64,000 bases of DNA. Source: an uncultured Bacteriovoracaceae bacterium. Its GTDB lineage: Bacteria > Bdellovibrionota > Bacteriovoracia > Bacteriovoracales > Bacteriovoracaceae. A model generated the notes under the pieces. It did not search any database. It had not been told where the DNA came from and worked only from the letters and a program-made list of their open reading frames with translations. The first letter of the stretch is position 1; every line of letters starts with the position of its first letter. Below are positions 43,897 through 52,877 of this stretch, piece by piece. The position numbers and the translations under genes are program-made. Location of the stretch: NCBI GenBank assembly GCA_938017795.1, contig CALIJZ010000021.1:1-64000 (forward strand). The letters are read 5' to 3'.

Positions 43897-45449
43897 TAGC
43901 AAAAATGATTTTGAAGTTGCTCTGATGATATAGGGTGTAGAGTTAAGTGTGAAATATCAGTTTGATTTAAGAAATATTGTAATTCGTTTTGAGTGATCAA
44001 AGTATTTAAGAAAGCTTCTTTGAAGCTGTTTTTTTCAAGTTCAGATAAGATAGATTGAAAATTAAAATAACTCAATACATCTGGTAAAGACTTTATAATA
44101 GTTTCCTCATTGATGTTTTGAACTTCAAAACCCCATGTTTTCCCAAGCTCTTCATTAATCTTTCCTTCTACTGGTTCACTGACTAATAAAGGAATAATCT
44201 GATAAGAATTCTTTTCTAATTTACTTTGAATGAACTTCTGAAGAGAGTCTTTGGTTATAAGATAAACTTCATTTTCTCTTGCTACTAGAAAAAGCTTGTT
44301 ATCGCCGAAAGCGAATATAACTTTATAGTACTCTTGTTTATCAAAAACTTCTAAATGCGATTTAGATGTTTGATTTTCCTCATTGAATTGGAAGTTGTTA
44401 TGACTATTTTGAATCCCTGGATCACTAATTTGAGTTGAAGATTGAAGTGAATTCATAGCAGGTTGCTTGTATTGAGTTTTTTCAAGGATTTGTTTCAATG
44501 TATTAGATACAAGTGATGTGATAACAGATTGTTGGAAAAACAAAACACTAGTTTTTTTAGGATGGACATTGACATCAATTTTATGACTAGGGACATTCAA
44601 AAATACTAGCCAATCAACATTTTTATCATATCCACTATTTAAAAGAGTATAGATCATCGTGTTTTTAATTTTATCATCTAAAACTAAACGACCATTAACG
44701 AATATAAACTGCTTAGGTCTAGATTTTGCAAGCCTGGAAATAAAAATTTCAGTTGTTACGTCTTCATATTGAGATGATTTGGTTTTTAAATCATCACTAC
44801 TTAGTTTTAAAACTTTTTCAATACGATTTTGTAAAGTCGTAGATTTATAACTGCTCTTATCTTTGTCATCAAATTTAATATGAAAAGTGATTTCAGGGTA
44901 AGTTAATAAAAAACCATTGAAAATCTTCAGCAGATCATTTTTTTGTTTGGATTTTGAATGTAAGAACTTATGCCTTACAGGTGTATTAAAAAATAGATCT
45001 TTAATTATAAGTTGAGTTCCAGATTTTTTTGGTACCTTTTCAGATTTTTCATGGATGAGAACAGACTCTGCTTTAATTTGAAATTGCGTAGCTTCTGAGT
45101 TTGTACTTGTCATACATTTCACATCTGCAACACTTGATAAACTAGCCAGGGCCTCTCCACGAAATCCCAAAGTTCTTAGATGATAGAGATCTTTAAAGGT
45201 CTCTAATTTGCTCGTAGCATGTCTTGAAAAAGCTAAAGGGAGATCAGCAAAGTGGATGCCAGTTCCATTATCCTTGATATTGATTTGATCAATACCATTA
45301 TTGATAAGTTCAAGAGTAATTTCACTTGCTCCAGCATCAATCGAGTTTTCAATTAATTCTTTTACAATTCCAGCAGGTGAGTCAATGACTTCTCCGGCCT
45401 TAATTTGATTAATGACTGATTCTTCTAATAATTGAATGTTTCTTTGCAC
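43896..45449 (-). CDS. mutL: DNA mismatch repair protein MutL
   Basis: MutL couples mismatch recognition by MutS to downstream endonuclease and helicase steps. The GHKL ATPase motifs are VINQIKAGEVI, KELIENSIDAGASEI, DNGTGI and RHATSKLETF with LGFRGEALASLSSV, followed by NTPVRHKFL and VNVHPKKT. The product is 517 residues, shorter than usual (about 600). The endonuclease metal motif DQHAxxE is not present in the C-terminal region, suggesting a non-nicking MutL. The start is GTG at 45449, placed by the conserved N-terminus, with no obvious ribosome-binding site. Confidence 0.93.
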   Translation of the reverse strand: MQRNIQLLEESVINQIKAGEVIDSPAGIVKELIENSIDAGASEITLELINNGIDQINIKDNGTGIHFADLPLAFSRHATSKLETFKDLYHLRTLGFRGEALASLSSVADVKCMTSTNSEATQFQIKAESVLIHEKSEKVPKKSGTQLIIKDLFFNTPVRHKFLHSKSKQKNDLLKIFNGFLLTYPEITFHIKFDDKDKSSYKSTTLQNRIEKVLKLSSDDLKTKSSQYEDVTTEIFISRLAKSRPKQFIFVNGRLVLDDKIKNTMIYTLLNSGYDKNVDWLVFLNVPSHKIDVNVHPKKTSVLFFQQSVITSLVSNTLKQILEKTQYKQPAMNSLQSSTQISDPGIQNSHNNFQFNEENQTSKSHLEVFDKQEYYKVIFAFGDNKLFLVARENEVYLITKDSLQKFIQSKLEKNSYQIIPLLVSEPVEGKINEELGKTWGFEVQNINEETIIKSLPDVLSYFNFQSILSELEKNSFKEAFLNTLITQNELQYFLNQTDISHLTLHPISSEQLQNHFC

Positions 45450-45477
45450 AGGCAGATTATAGCGAATTTGATTCTAT

Positions 45478-46410
45478 TTAAGAAGGATCTTTATAGAAAC
45501 TTACCTGATTTCGACCATTTTTCTTAGAGATATAGACTGCACTGTCAGCTCGTTTAAAGAGGTCTGTTCCATCTTCAACGCCTTGTCTATAATCAGCTAC
45601 ACCTATAGAAGCAAATACTGGAAGTTTTTTATTATCATATCTAAATTCGTGGTTTTCTATCATTTTTCTTATTCTCTCAGCAATTTCAAAACCTTGCTTT
45701 AAGTTTGTCTTAGGTAGTAAAATTACGAATTCTTCACCGCCATATCTAGCAAAAGTATCAATATCCCTAATCCCATGAAGCCTAATGACTTGAGCAACTT
45801 CTCGTAAGACATAGTCACCAGCGTCATGACCAAAGTTATCATTAAGAGATTTAAAGTGATCAAGGTCAAAAACTAATAATGTTAAAGGATCACCAGTCAC
45901 TTTAGATTTTTTAACTTCAAGTCCACAGACATTGTTAAAATACATTTTATTAAAACATTTTGTAAGACCATCTGTGTTGGCTTCACGGTGAAGTTTATCA
46001 TAGGCCAATCTTTCTGAATCACCTTTAGCGATAAACTTAAAGGCCATTGTCCCAACTTTTACCATATCACCTTTTTTCAAGATTCTAGGGTCAATGACTT
46101 GTTCGTTATTTACAAATGTTCCATTACTAGATCCAAGGTCTTGAATAGTACAATTGGCTTGAAGTTTATTAATATCTTTTGTTGTAATTTGAAAATGTTT
46201 TCTAGAGATACCTTGGAAGTCTAAAGTGACTCCATTTCCTGGACTTCTTCCAAAAGTTAATCCACCTGAATTTAAATCAAAGATAGTTCCGTTTAGATCT
46301 CCACCTACAACTACGAGACAAGCAACGCTTTTTTTAGCTTCATTATCAGTTGTGCTAAGAGCTTCGTGAATATCCGTAATCAAGACGGTTGAATTTTTAT
46401 CTTCAGACAT
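45478..46410 (-). CDS. FHA domain diguanylate cyclase
   Basis: The 310-residue cytoplasmic protein joins an N-terminal FHA domain (about 30-125: TFGRSPGN, ISRKHFQI and GSSNGTFVNN, for phosphothreonine recognition) to a C-terminal GGDEF domain (about 140-305). The active site GGEEF (224-228) is intact, and the inhibitory I-site RxxD (215-218) is in place, so it should make c-di-GMP with product feedback. The FHA link suggests control by a Ser/Thr kinase such as the PEGA kinase in this window. c-di-GMP could then be read by the PilZ-acyltransferase protein at 50424. It lies in the minus-strand run downstream of pgi. Confidence 0.92.
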   Translation of the reverse strand: MSEDKNSTVLITDIHEALSTTDNEAKKSVACLVVVGGDLNGTIFDLNSGGLTFGRSPGNGVTLDFQGISRKHFQITTKDINKLQANCTIQDLGSSNGTFVNNEQVIDPRILKKGDMVKVGTMAFKFIAKGDSERLAYDKLHREANTDGLTKCFNKMYFNNVCGLEVKKSKVTGDPLTLLVFDLDHFKSLNDNFGHDAGDYVLREVAQVIRLHGIRDIDTFARYGGEEFVILLPKTNLKQGFEIAERIRKMIENHEFRYDNKKLPVFASIGVADYRQGVEDGTDLFKRADSAVYISKKNGRNQVSFYKDPS

Positions 46411-46460
46411 AGAACTATTTTATAAAGCTATTGAATCTTTAACAAGACGGCAGACAATGT

Positions 46461-47696
46461 TTAACGATGAATTTTTTTTAATTCCTCAAGACAAAGTCGT
46501 TTACTCAGCTCGACACCTGGTTGATTAAACGGGTCAAGCTCAGCTAGAGGGCCCATCATGACAGTGAGAGTCTCCATAAAAAGCATTAGATAAGCCAGAG
46601 AAAACTCATCGAGCACGGGGATTTTCAGTGTTAAATGAGGGAGGTTTTGCTCGTCTAGTGCTGACTTAACTCCTTGGAGGTGAGCGTTCATAATTTTTTG
46701 AAACTCGAGCTTAGTTGAGTGCTTTAGTTTTTCACTGTTTAAGTCATTTTCGATTTGTAGTGAATGTTTTGAATTTTCTATTTCAATGAAAAGATAAAAC
46801 TTGTTTTTTGGGCCTTCGATAAATAATTGGAGTTGAGAGTGCTGGCCAGTTGTTCCATATGACAGTACTGGAGTAAATCCAAACGACTTGTCTTGTGATC
46901 TCTTTCCTAAGCTCTCTGCCCAGAGTTGAACAAACCAATCTCCAAAAGATCTAAGTTTACTTGAATAAGGCATAAGAACAGTTTCATGACATCCATTTTT
47001 ATAATATTCAAATAGTATTAAACTAATTTTCGAAATTTGATCCCCAAGCTCATATTGCAGATCAGACTTAAAGTTTTTCTGAGCTTGTATAAAAGAATCT
47101 ATTGAAATATTTGTAAAGCTAGCTGGAAAATATCCTACATTACTTAATACGCAATACCTTCCACCAAGCGTTTCTGGAAATTCTAAAACAGGTAGATCCC
47201 ATTTTTTTGAAAGATCCCAGAGGAAACTATTTTCTTGAGTGCAAGTTGCTATAAAGTTTTTCTTATTATAATCCTCGCTAACTTTCTCTTTAAGAAATTG
47301 ATCAATGAGTGAAAGAAGTAACATCGTTTCATGAGTTCCACCAGATTTAGAAACTACATAAAAAAGTGTTTGCTTTGGATTAATTTTTTTTAAAGCAGTA
47401 CTTAATTCATCAGGGTCAATATTATTAAAGTAAATAAACTCAACGCCATGAAAATCATGAAGAGCATTTAGTATTGCTTCAGTTCCAAGTGAACTTCCAC
47501 CTAATCCAATATGAACAAAATGTTTAATATGGTTAAATTTATCTTTAAGAAGATTTGTAACTTTTTGATTATGTGTAAGGTTTAAAAAATCAGACTTTGA
47601 ATTATTATTTAAAAATTCTTGCAATCCCTGTTTTTGCTTAGAGATATCTCGTGGATCTGGTGAAAATAGATTGTTTGAGAGTTCGATAGTAATCAT
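46461..47696 (-). CDS. pgi: Glucose-6-phosphate isomerase
   Basis: Pgi interconverts glucose-6-phosphate and fructose-6-phosphate in glycolysis. The 411-residue protein shows VHIGLGGSSLGTEAIL, FYVVSKSGGTHETMLLL (SIS fold phosphate-binding), GGRYCVLSNVG and TGQHSQLQLFIEGP. It is shorter than E. coli Pgi (about 550) but near the Bacillus size. Its ATG overlaps the acyl-CoA dehydrogenase stop by four bases (ATGA), so the two genes are co-translated, although they serve different pathways. Confidence 0.93.
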   Translation of the reverse strand: MITIELSNNLFSPDPRDISKQKQGLQEFLNNNSKSDFLNLTHNQKVTNLLKDKFNHIKHFVHIGLGGSSLGTEAILNALHDFHGVEFIYFNNIDPDELSTALKKINPKQTLFYVVSKSGGTHETMLLLSLIDQFLKEKVSEDYNKKNFIATCTQENSFLWDLSKKWDLPVLEFPETLGGRYCVLSNVGYFPASFTNISIDSFIQAQKNFKSDLQYELGDQISKISLILFEYYKNGCHETVLMPYSSKLRSFGDWFVQLWAESLGKRSQDKSFGFTPVLSYGTTGQHSQLQLFIEGPKNKFYLFIEIENSKHSLQIENDLNSEKLKHSTKLEFQKIMNAHLQGVKSALDEQNLPHLTLKIPVLDEFSLAYLMLFMETLTVMMGPLAELDPFNQPGVELSKRLCLEELKKIHR

Positions 47697-48823
47697 GAGT
47701 ATTGCTTTTTTATTTCTCTACCAATTATAACTTTTTGAATTTGGTTAGTGCCCTCAACGATTTGGAGAACTTTAGCATCTCTCATGAATCTCTCAGTAGG
47801 GTATTCGCTTGTATAACCTACGCCACCAAGGATTTGGACTGCATCGGTTGTTACCTTCATTGCAGTATCGGTAGCTTTAAGTTTTGCCATTGCTGCTAAT
47901 TTTCGATCAATTTTTCCAGCATCAAAATTAATGGCAGCTTGATTAACAAGATATCGACTGGCTTCAATTTCTGTAGCACAATCAGCAATCATAAATTGAA
48001 GACCTTGAAAATCATAAATTGGTTGTTCAAATTGCTTTCTATCAAGAGCGTATTTCACCGCAACTTCTAAAGCTCTATCGCTAAGACCTAAGGCTACGGC
48101 TCCTATTGTTACTCTTCCTCTATTGAGGGCATCAAGAGCAATTTTAAATCCTTTTCCTTCCTCAGCTAAAATATTCTCTTTAGGGATAAGACAATTTTCA
48201 AATATTAACTCACGAGTAGGGCTAACTTTCCAACCCATTTTCTTTTCTTTTTTTCCATAACTAAAACCAGGCGTACCATCTTGGACAATAAATGCTGAGA
48301 TACCTTTGGCACCATCTTCACCTGTTCTGGCCATGACAATATATGTTTTTGCAACTCCACCAGAGGTGATCCACATTTTTGATCCGTTTAAAATATAACC
48401 TTTATCTGTCTTCTTCGCAGTTGTTTTTAAAGCTGCTGCATCTGAACCAGAGTGAGATTCTGATAGAGCAAAAGCAGCGATTTCTTTTCCACTAGTTAGT
48501 TCTGGGAGATATGTCTTTTTTTGTTCGTCATTTCCAAATGATTCAATAATTGATTGTGCCATAACAGAGACACTTAGAGTGACGGCGTATGAGACGGAAT
48601 ATTGGGCGATAGTTGCTAGAACTGGGCAAAAGCTTTGGTAGTCTAGGTTTGCTCCTCCATAAGCTTCATCGATAGTTAAACCGGCTAATCCAAGTTCACC
48701 AAGACCCTGGTAAATCTCTTTTTTGAAGATGGATTGTTCATCGTCTGTTTCGATGTGGGGCTCTATGGTGTTTTGACAGTATTTTTTTATTTGGGTGGTG
48801 ATTTCTTGGTGGAAGTTGTTCAT
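47693..48823 (-). CDS. Acyl-CoA dehydrogenase
   Basis: The FAD enzyme introduces an alpha-beta double bond into acyl-CoA in fatty-acid or branched-chain catabolism. Motifs are AAFALSESHSGSDAAALKT, YILNGSKMWITSGG, ALDRKQFEQPIYDFQ and QILGGVGYTSEYPTERFMRDAKVLQIVEGTNQ split over the C-terminal half; the catalytic base is the E in VEGTN. From the ATG at 48823, which has an AAGGATCGG element nine bases upstream, the protein has 376 residues, the usual length. An in-frame start at 48856 would add residues not seen in the family. Chain-length specificity is not evident. Confidence 0.92.
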   Translation of the reverse strand: MNNFHQEITTQIKKYCQNTIEPHIETDDEQSIFKKEIYQGLGELGLAGLTIDEAYGGANLDYQSFCPVLATIAQYSVSYAVTLSVSVMAQSIIESFGNDEQKKTYLPELTSGKEIAAFALSESHSGSDAAALKTTAKKTDKGYILNGSKMWITSGGVAKTYIVMARTGEDGAKGISAFIVQDGTPGFSYGKKEKKMGWKVSPTRELIFENCLIPKENILAEEGKGFKIALDALNRGRVTIGAVALGLSDRALEVAVKYALDRKQFEQPIYDFQGLQFMIADCATEIEASRYLVNQAAINFDAGKIDRKLAAMAKLKATDTAMKVTTDAVQILGGVGYTSEYPTERFMRDAKVLQIVEGTNQIQKVIIGREIKKQYS

Positions 48824-49026
48824 TAATAAACCGATCCTTATGAGCATATTTTTCAATAAAGTAACATTTTTTGTAAGATACGTCGAAAGTCTAAAAGGTG
48901 AGAATCCTTAAAATTTCAATAGATTAGGGATAAATTATTATGTAAAACTTCGTGCCTTAGACCATGAAAGCTTTAAGTTTGAATGTGATCAATTTAAGGT
49001 TTTATTTTAATATCCGACTAGATTAA

Positions 49027-50427
49027 GTGAGTTTTTTTTACAATTTATATATTTATCTTCTTCCAGAAGCTTTGCTAGAGAGCACAAAATGGCTACAAGA
49101 GTGGAAAACAAAGGTTAGAAATGATTTTAGTTCAACAGTATCTATTTTCTATTTCCTAGCTGGATTGGCATATATATTTCATTATTTTTTTGTTGATTTA
49201 CCCCAGGGCCTACAACCTCATAAGACTTGGCTGATATATCGTATGAGTATGGCTTCTTTATGTTTCTTATGTTTTCTGGGCTACAAGACTGAATTTTTTA
49301 TGAAGTTAAAGTTTTACAGACTTCCGTTTTTTATTTCCTGTATGATTATGTGTTACTTACAAACAAAAACAATTCACTGGTTTAGTGAAGTTCCATATCT
49401 ATACTCTTTTGTTCTGATTTTTGTTGTAGCTGGGGTTTCAAAATTAAATATACTATATAGCATTATCTTAACTACTAGTCTTTTTGTTCTTCAAATTAAC
49501 CTGTTTTTAGCATTGTCGGTAAATTTCTTAATGATAATTTCAGCATTCTCGGTAACTTTAATTTGCACAATATTCAATAAATATCAATTTAATCTAGATT
49601 TGAAATTATTTTTAAAAAACAAAGAGTTCTTAGAATCTGAACGTGAGAATGTTGAAGTTATACTCTCTTATTCTGATGAAATCAAAAAGTTTTTACCGAA
49701 AGAGATTTGTAAGCGAATTGAATATAATATGAATCATAATTCAATGAGTATCCTAAATGCTACCGAGGATGTTCTGAAACCAATAGAGAAGGAAATAGTA
49801 TGTTTGCATACTGATATTAGAGGGTTTACTGAAGCTTCAAAAGATACATTAGGATATTTAATGAATGGAGCCATTCCTGAAATTCAAGGATGTGTTCAAA
49901 GTATTGAGAATCATTCTGGGATTCCTAGGATCATAGGTGATTTAGTTCTTGCGTATTTTGATCATAATAGCCAGAAAGAAAATATTTTAAGAGCAATGAA
50001 ATCTAGCTTTGAAATTATAAGCCATAATAAAAACTTAAATACTGACAATGCATTTAAAGTAAAAAGATATTTAATTTTATCGATCGGACAAGCAATTGTT
50101 GGAAATATCGGAGGACAAACATCACGAGAGATAACTTCATTAGGAACTCCAGTAAACCTTGTGAGTAGAATTGATGAGGTAACTAAAATGCCTAGTTTTC
50201 AAGAAAAGGTTAATGCCGACTCATTGATATTGAGTAATGATTTTAAATTTTTTCTCAGAGATCAAGGGTTTGAATTTACAGAATTCAGTTTGAAAAAAAT
50301 AAATTTAGAAATTAGGAATTTTCCTCATGAAAGCAATATTTTAGTCCTTGATAAAACTAAACAGAACCAAAAGATTTTAGAAGATAATATTAAATCATTA
50401 AACTTTGACGGAGATTTAGCAGCATGA
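49027..50427 (+). CDS. Membrane-bound class III nucleotide cyclase, divergent active site
   Basis: The 466-residue protein has about six membrane segments (about 38-178) and a class III cyclase domain (about 250-440). Metal aspartates are present: D263 in HTDIRGFTEAS and D305 in RIIGDLVLAYF. The transition-state residues N377 and R381 stand in LGTPVNLVSRI. The adenine-selecting positions differ from typical adenylate cyclases: the K before the GD motif is R301, and the D after LG is T374. It may use another nucleotide or be weak. It starts at a GTG and is coupled by ATGA to the PilZ-acyltransferase gene. Confidence 0.82.
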   Translation: MSFFYNLYIYLLPEALLESTKWLQEWKTKVRNDFSSTVSIFYFLAGLAYIFHYFFVDLPQGLQPHKTWLIYRMSMASLCFLCFLGYKTEFFMKLKFYRLPFFISCMIMCYLQTKTIHWFSEVPYLYSFVLIFVVAGVSKLNILYSIILTTSLFVLQINLFLALSVNFLMIISAFSVTLICTIFNKYQFNLDLKLFLKNKEFLESERENVEVILSYSDEIKKFLPKEICKRIEYNMNHNSMSILNATEDVLKPIEKEIVCLHTDIRGFTEASKDTLGYLMNGAIPEIQGCVQSIENHSGIPRIIGDLVLAYFDHNSQKENILRAMKSSFEIISHNKNLNTDNAFKVKRYLILSIGQAIVGNIGGQTSREITSLGTPVNLVSRIDEVTKMPSFQEKVNADSLILSNDFKFFLRDQGFEFTEFSLKKINLEIRNFPHESNILVLDKTKQNQKILEDNIKSLNFDGDLAA

Positions 50428-51890
50428 AACCACTTCAAAAAGATAAGATATATTCATTAAAAGAATATAAAAAACAGAACTTAATTAAACCCCAAGAAGT
50501 TAGAGATGGTGAACACATTTCATCTCAAATTAAGTTTGAGAATTCATTTCTTGAATTTCGCGTTTGGCGAATTAGTCCCTTAGGTGTCGATGTTTTAGTT
50601 GATAAACAACTAGTCAAAAAAATTCAGAAACTAAATGTTTATGAAATGAAAATTTCTCTAGGACTTGAAAACGCTTCACTTAAAGGTTTAGTTACTTCGA
50701 TGGAGCCTAGGAATAATAATCAATATTTAGTTTGTTTAAGATACTTGCAATCTAAGGTCGATGAGTTAGATAAAGAAGAAAAAAGAAAGGATAAAAGAAT
50801 TCGTTTTCTAGATCAATTTCAACCAAGTGCCATTTTTTCAAACCCTTGCAGATTTAATGATTTTATTTATATGAAAGCAATTGATGTGAGTGCAAATGGG
50901 ATGCAGTTTAGAACTAGTCTTAGAAATAAATATATTGTCCCTGGCATAAAATTCTCAGTGACTGTAAATTTTCCATCTACAGGAGAGATAAATGTAAGTT
51001 GTAAAGTTATAAGTACAAGAGTAGAGAAAACGTTAAATGGTCAATACTATCTATTCATTGGAACAAAGTTTGAACGAATAGATAATCAAAGTCGATCAAT
51101 TATTGGACAATATTTAATACAATTTGGAGAGAATGTTGATTTGAAACTACTAATCCAAGAGGGTTTTAAAGTTGAAGAGGTCTCAAAAAGTATAACATAT
51201 ACTTATGCTAAGTCTGAAGATGATATGTATGATGTATTGAAGTTAAGAAAAAAGTGTTATGTCAGTGCAGGTAAAGCCTCTGAAGACAAAGAGTTAGAAA
51301 AATTTTCGGATAAATTTGATTCAAGGTCGAGAATCTTTTTAGTTAAACATCATGCAAAAGCTATTGGAACTGTAAGATTAATATTTAATAGTAATGAAAC
51401 GGACTCCGAACAAGAGAAACACTTGGGAGAATGGCCAGCAGACTTTCCTAACAAAAATGATGTTGTTGAAATAACAAGGGCCTGTACTGATCCGAATTAT
51501 AGGGGTAATGACCTTTTGTTGGACTTGTTTAAACAAATTGCTTTGGTAGTAACTCAATCGAAAAGAGAATGGGCAGTTATATGTGCAACTCCTAAAATGG
51601 CATCTTTATATAGAAAAATGGGTTTTAAGGATACTGGCTATAAGTATTTACATCCTGAACTTAACAATACTGAACATTTAGTATTAATGGGAAATGTTCC
51701 TAGGGCCATGGCAGGAGTTAATATCTCTCCATTTTACTGGAATGTTGTGTGGAAGGATGTTTCCCAACATATGAATAATTATAATTCTCTAAATATCTCC
51801 ACGCAAGATAGAATTAGAATGAATCTATATAGAAAGTTTAGTCCCATTTCCAATATTGCTAGAAAATTATATTTAAGGAAAAAGAAATGA
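50424..51890 (+). CDS. PilZ-domain acyltransferase fusion (FeeM-like)
   Basis: The 488-residue protein has a YcgR-N-like region (about 25-115), a PilZ domain (about 118-230) and an acyltransferase domain (about 255-430). The PilZ c-di-GMP residues are intact: RxxxR (121-125) and DVSANG (154-159). The acyltransferase shows IGTVRLIF, then VEITRACTDPNYRG (E349, R352), the arrangement of FeeM/LuxI-type N-acyl synthases. I infer that c-di-GMP binding gates transfer of an acyl chain from acyl-ACP to an amine acceptor. It is coupled by four-base overlaps to the cyclase before it and the methyltransferase after it. Confidence 0.82.
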   Translation: MKPLQKDKIYSLKEYKKQNLIKPQEVRDGEHISSQIKFENSFLEFRVWRISPLGVDVLVDKQLVKKIQKLNVYEMKISLGLENASLKGLVTSMEPRNNNQYLVCLRYLQSKVDELDKEEKRKDKRIRFLDQFQPSAIFSNPCRFNDFIYMKAIDVSANGMQFRTSLRNKYIVPGIKFSVTVNFPSTGEINVSCKVISTRVEKTLNGQYYLFIGTKFERIDNQSRSIIGQYLIQFGENVDLKLLIQEGFKVEEVSKSITYTYAKSEDDMYDVLKLRKKCYVSAGKASEDKELEKFSDKFDSRSRIFLVKHHAKAIGTVRLIFNSNETDSEQEKHLGEWPADFPNKNDVVEITRACTDPNYRGNDLLLDLFKQIALVVTQSKREWAVICATPKMASLYRKMGFKDTGYKYLHPELNNTEHLVLMGNVPRAMAGVNISPFYWNVVWKDVSQHMNNYNSLNISTQDRIRMNLYRKFSPISNIARKLYLRKKK

Positions 51891-52432
51891 AAATAATTAC
51901 TATCTTTAGCTGCATCTTAAATTTCATTTTGTTTGGGATGTCTATTTTTTATGTATTTAGAAAGTTTAACGATGACGGTTTTGATATAAAATTTTACCTT
52001 ATAAAATTCATATCACCTGCTTTTTGGTTATATGGGAGCTATGTACTTGTTAGCGGTAGTTATAGTTTTTACAAATTATTATTTCTTCTCTTGACGAATT
52101 TGTTAGCATCTATAATCTTTTATTTGGCATCGCAAGCAACAAAGAAAAATAAATTTGATATAATATTTAGTAAGTCGGCACCTGATAAACTAAATATGGA
52201 AGGGCCGTACCATTGGGTAAGACATCCTTTTTATACTAGTTACATTTTGAGTTATTTTAGCCTTTGTATTGTCACCTTGAATATTTTTCTTACTTTTATG
52301 GGGGTTGTTTTAATTAGTACTTATTTTATTGCAGCAAAAGAAGAAGAAAGTAAATTCTTAAATAGTGAATTTCAAGATAAATATTTTAAATACAAAAAAG
52401 GCACGGGGATGTTTTTTCCATTACTTTTTTAA
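51887..52432 (+). CDS. ICMT/PEMT-type membrane methyltransferase
   Basis: The 181-residue integral membrane protein has four or so spans and the C-terminal signature of the isoprenylcysteine/phospholipid methyltransferase family: GPYHWVRHPFYTSYIL (about 107-122), then AKEEESKFLNSEFQDKYFKYKKGTGMFFP. The HP and EE residues are part of the SAM-binding pocket. Members methylate carboxyl or amine groups of lipids at the membrane. It is translated with an ATGA overlap after the PilZ-acyltransferase gene, so the acyl product, perhaps through its free carboxylate, is an attractive substrate. That is inference. Confidence 0.82.
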   Translation: MKIITIFSCILNFILFGMSIFYVFRKFNDDGFDIKFYLIKFISPAFWLYGSYVLVSGSYSFYKLLFLLLTNLLASIIFYLASQATKKNKFDIIFSKSAPDKLNMEGPYHWVRHPFYTSYILSYFSLCIVTLNIFLTFMGVVLISTYFIAAKEEESKFLNSEFQDKYFKYKKGTGMFFPLLF

Positions 52433-52439
52433 TATTTCT

Positions 52440-52856
52440 TTAAGCGGCTTTTTTAGTAGTATTCTTATTGTCATTTTCGGTAATTTCTTTATTCATTTTT
52501 TTCATCTTCTGAATTAATTTACTAATTACAAATTTTGCATTTGGAGTAAATTTTTCAAAAAGCTCTTCATCTAACACTTTTAAAGTGACACTTTCTAAAG
52601 CCATAACAGAAGCAGTTCTTTCAAGATCATCAAAAAAGGCAAACTCACCAACAAAATTACCCGCTTCTATAGTCGTAACAGGTACACTATGGTCTGAATC
52701 ATCCTTGCAAAGAATAGCAACTTTACCTTTCTCAATATAATAGAGTTCAGTACTTATGTGTCCTTCACGAAATAAGAAATCACCAGTTTTTAGTTTTTTA
52801 ATCTTCATGCTTATATAATCGACATTCTCAGATAAAACTTTAATTTTTTTTCTCAC
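52440..52856 (-). CDS. Cyclic-nucleotide-binding domain protein
   Basis: The 138-residue protein is a single Crp-type cNMP-binding domain without a DNA-binding domain. The beta-barrel has GDFLFREGHISTELYYIEKGKVAI, and the phosphate-binding cassette is FVGEFAFFDDLERTASVMAL, with the conserved Glu and Arg that bind the ribose and phosphate. The start codon is GTG at 52856. No clear ribosome-binding site was found, and ATG starts within the frame are possible. It converges on the cyclase operon with seven bases between stops, so it may read the nucleotide made by the cyclase. Its output partner is not visible. Confidence 0.82.
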   Translation of the reverse strand: MRKKIKVLSENVDYISMKIKKLKTGDFLFREGHISTELYYIEKGKVAILCKDDSDHSVPVTTIEAGNFVGEFAFFDDLERTASVMALESVTLKVLDEELFEKFTPNAKFVISKLIQKMKKMNKEITENDNKNTTKKAA

Positions 52857-52877
52857 ATTGGAGATAATCTAAAGAAG

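Noticed and set aside
48824-48856. Longer start for the acyl-CoA dehydrogenase
   Set aside because: The extra 11 residues are hydrophobic and absent from the family, and the better ribosome-binding sequence fits the ATG at 48823.
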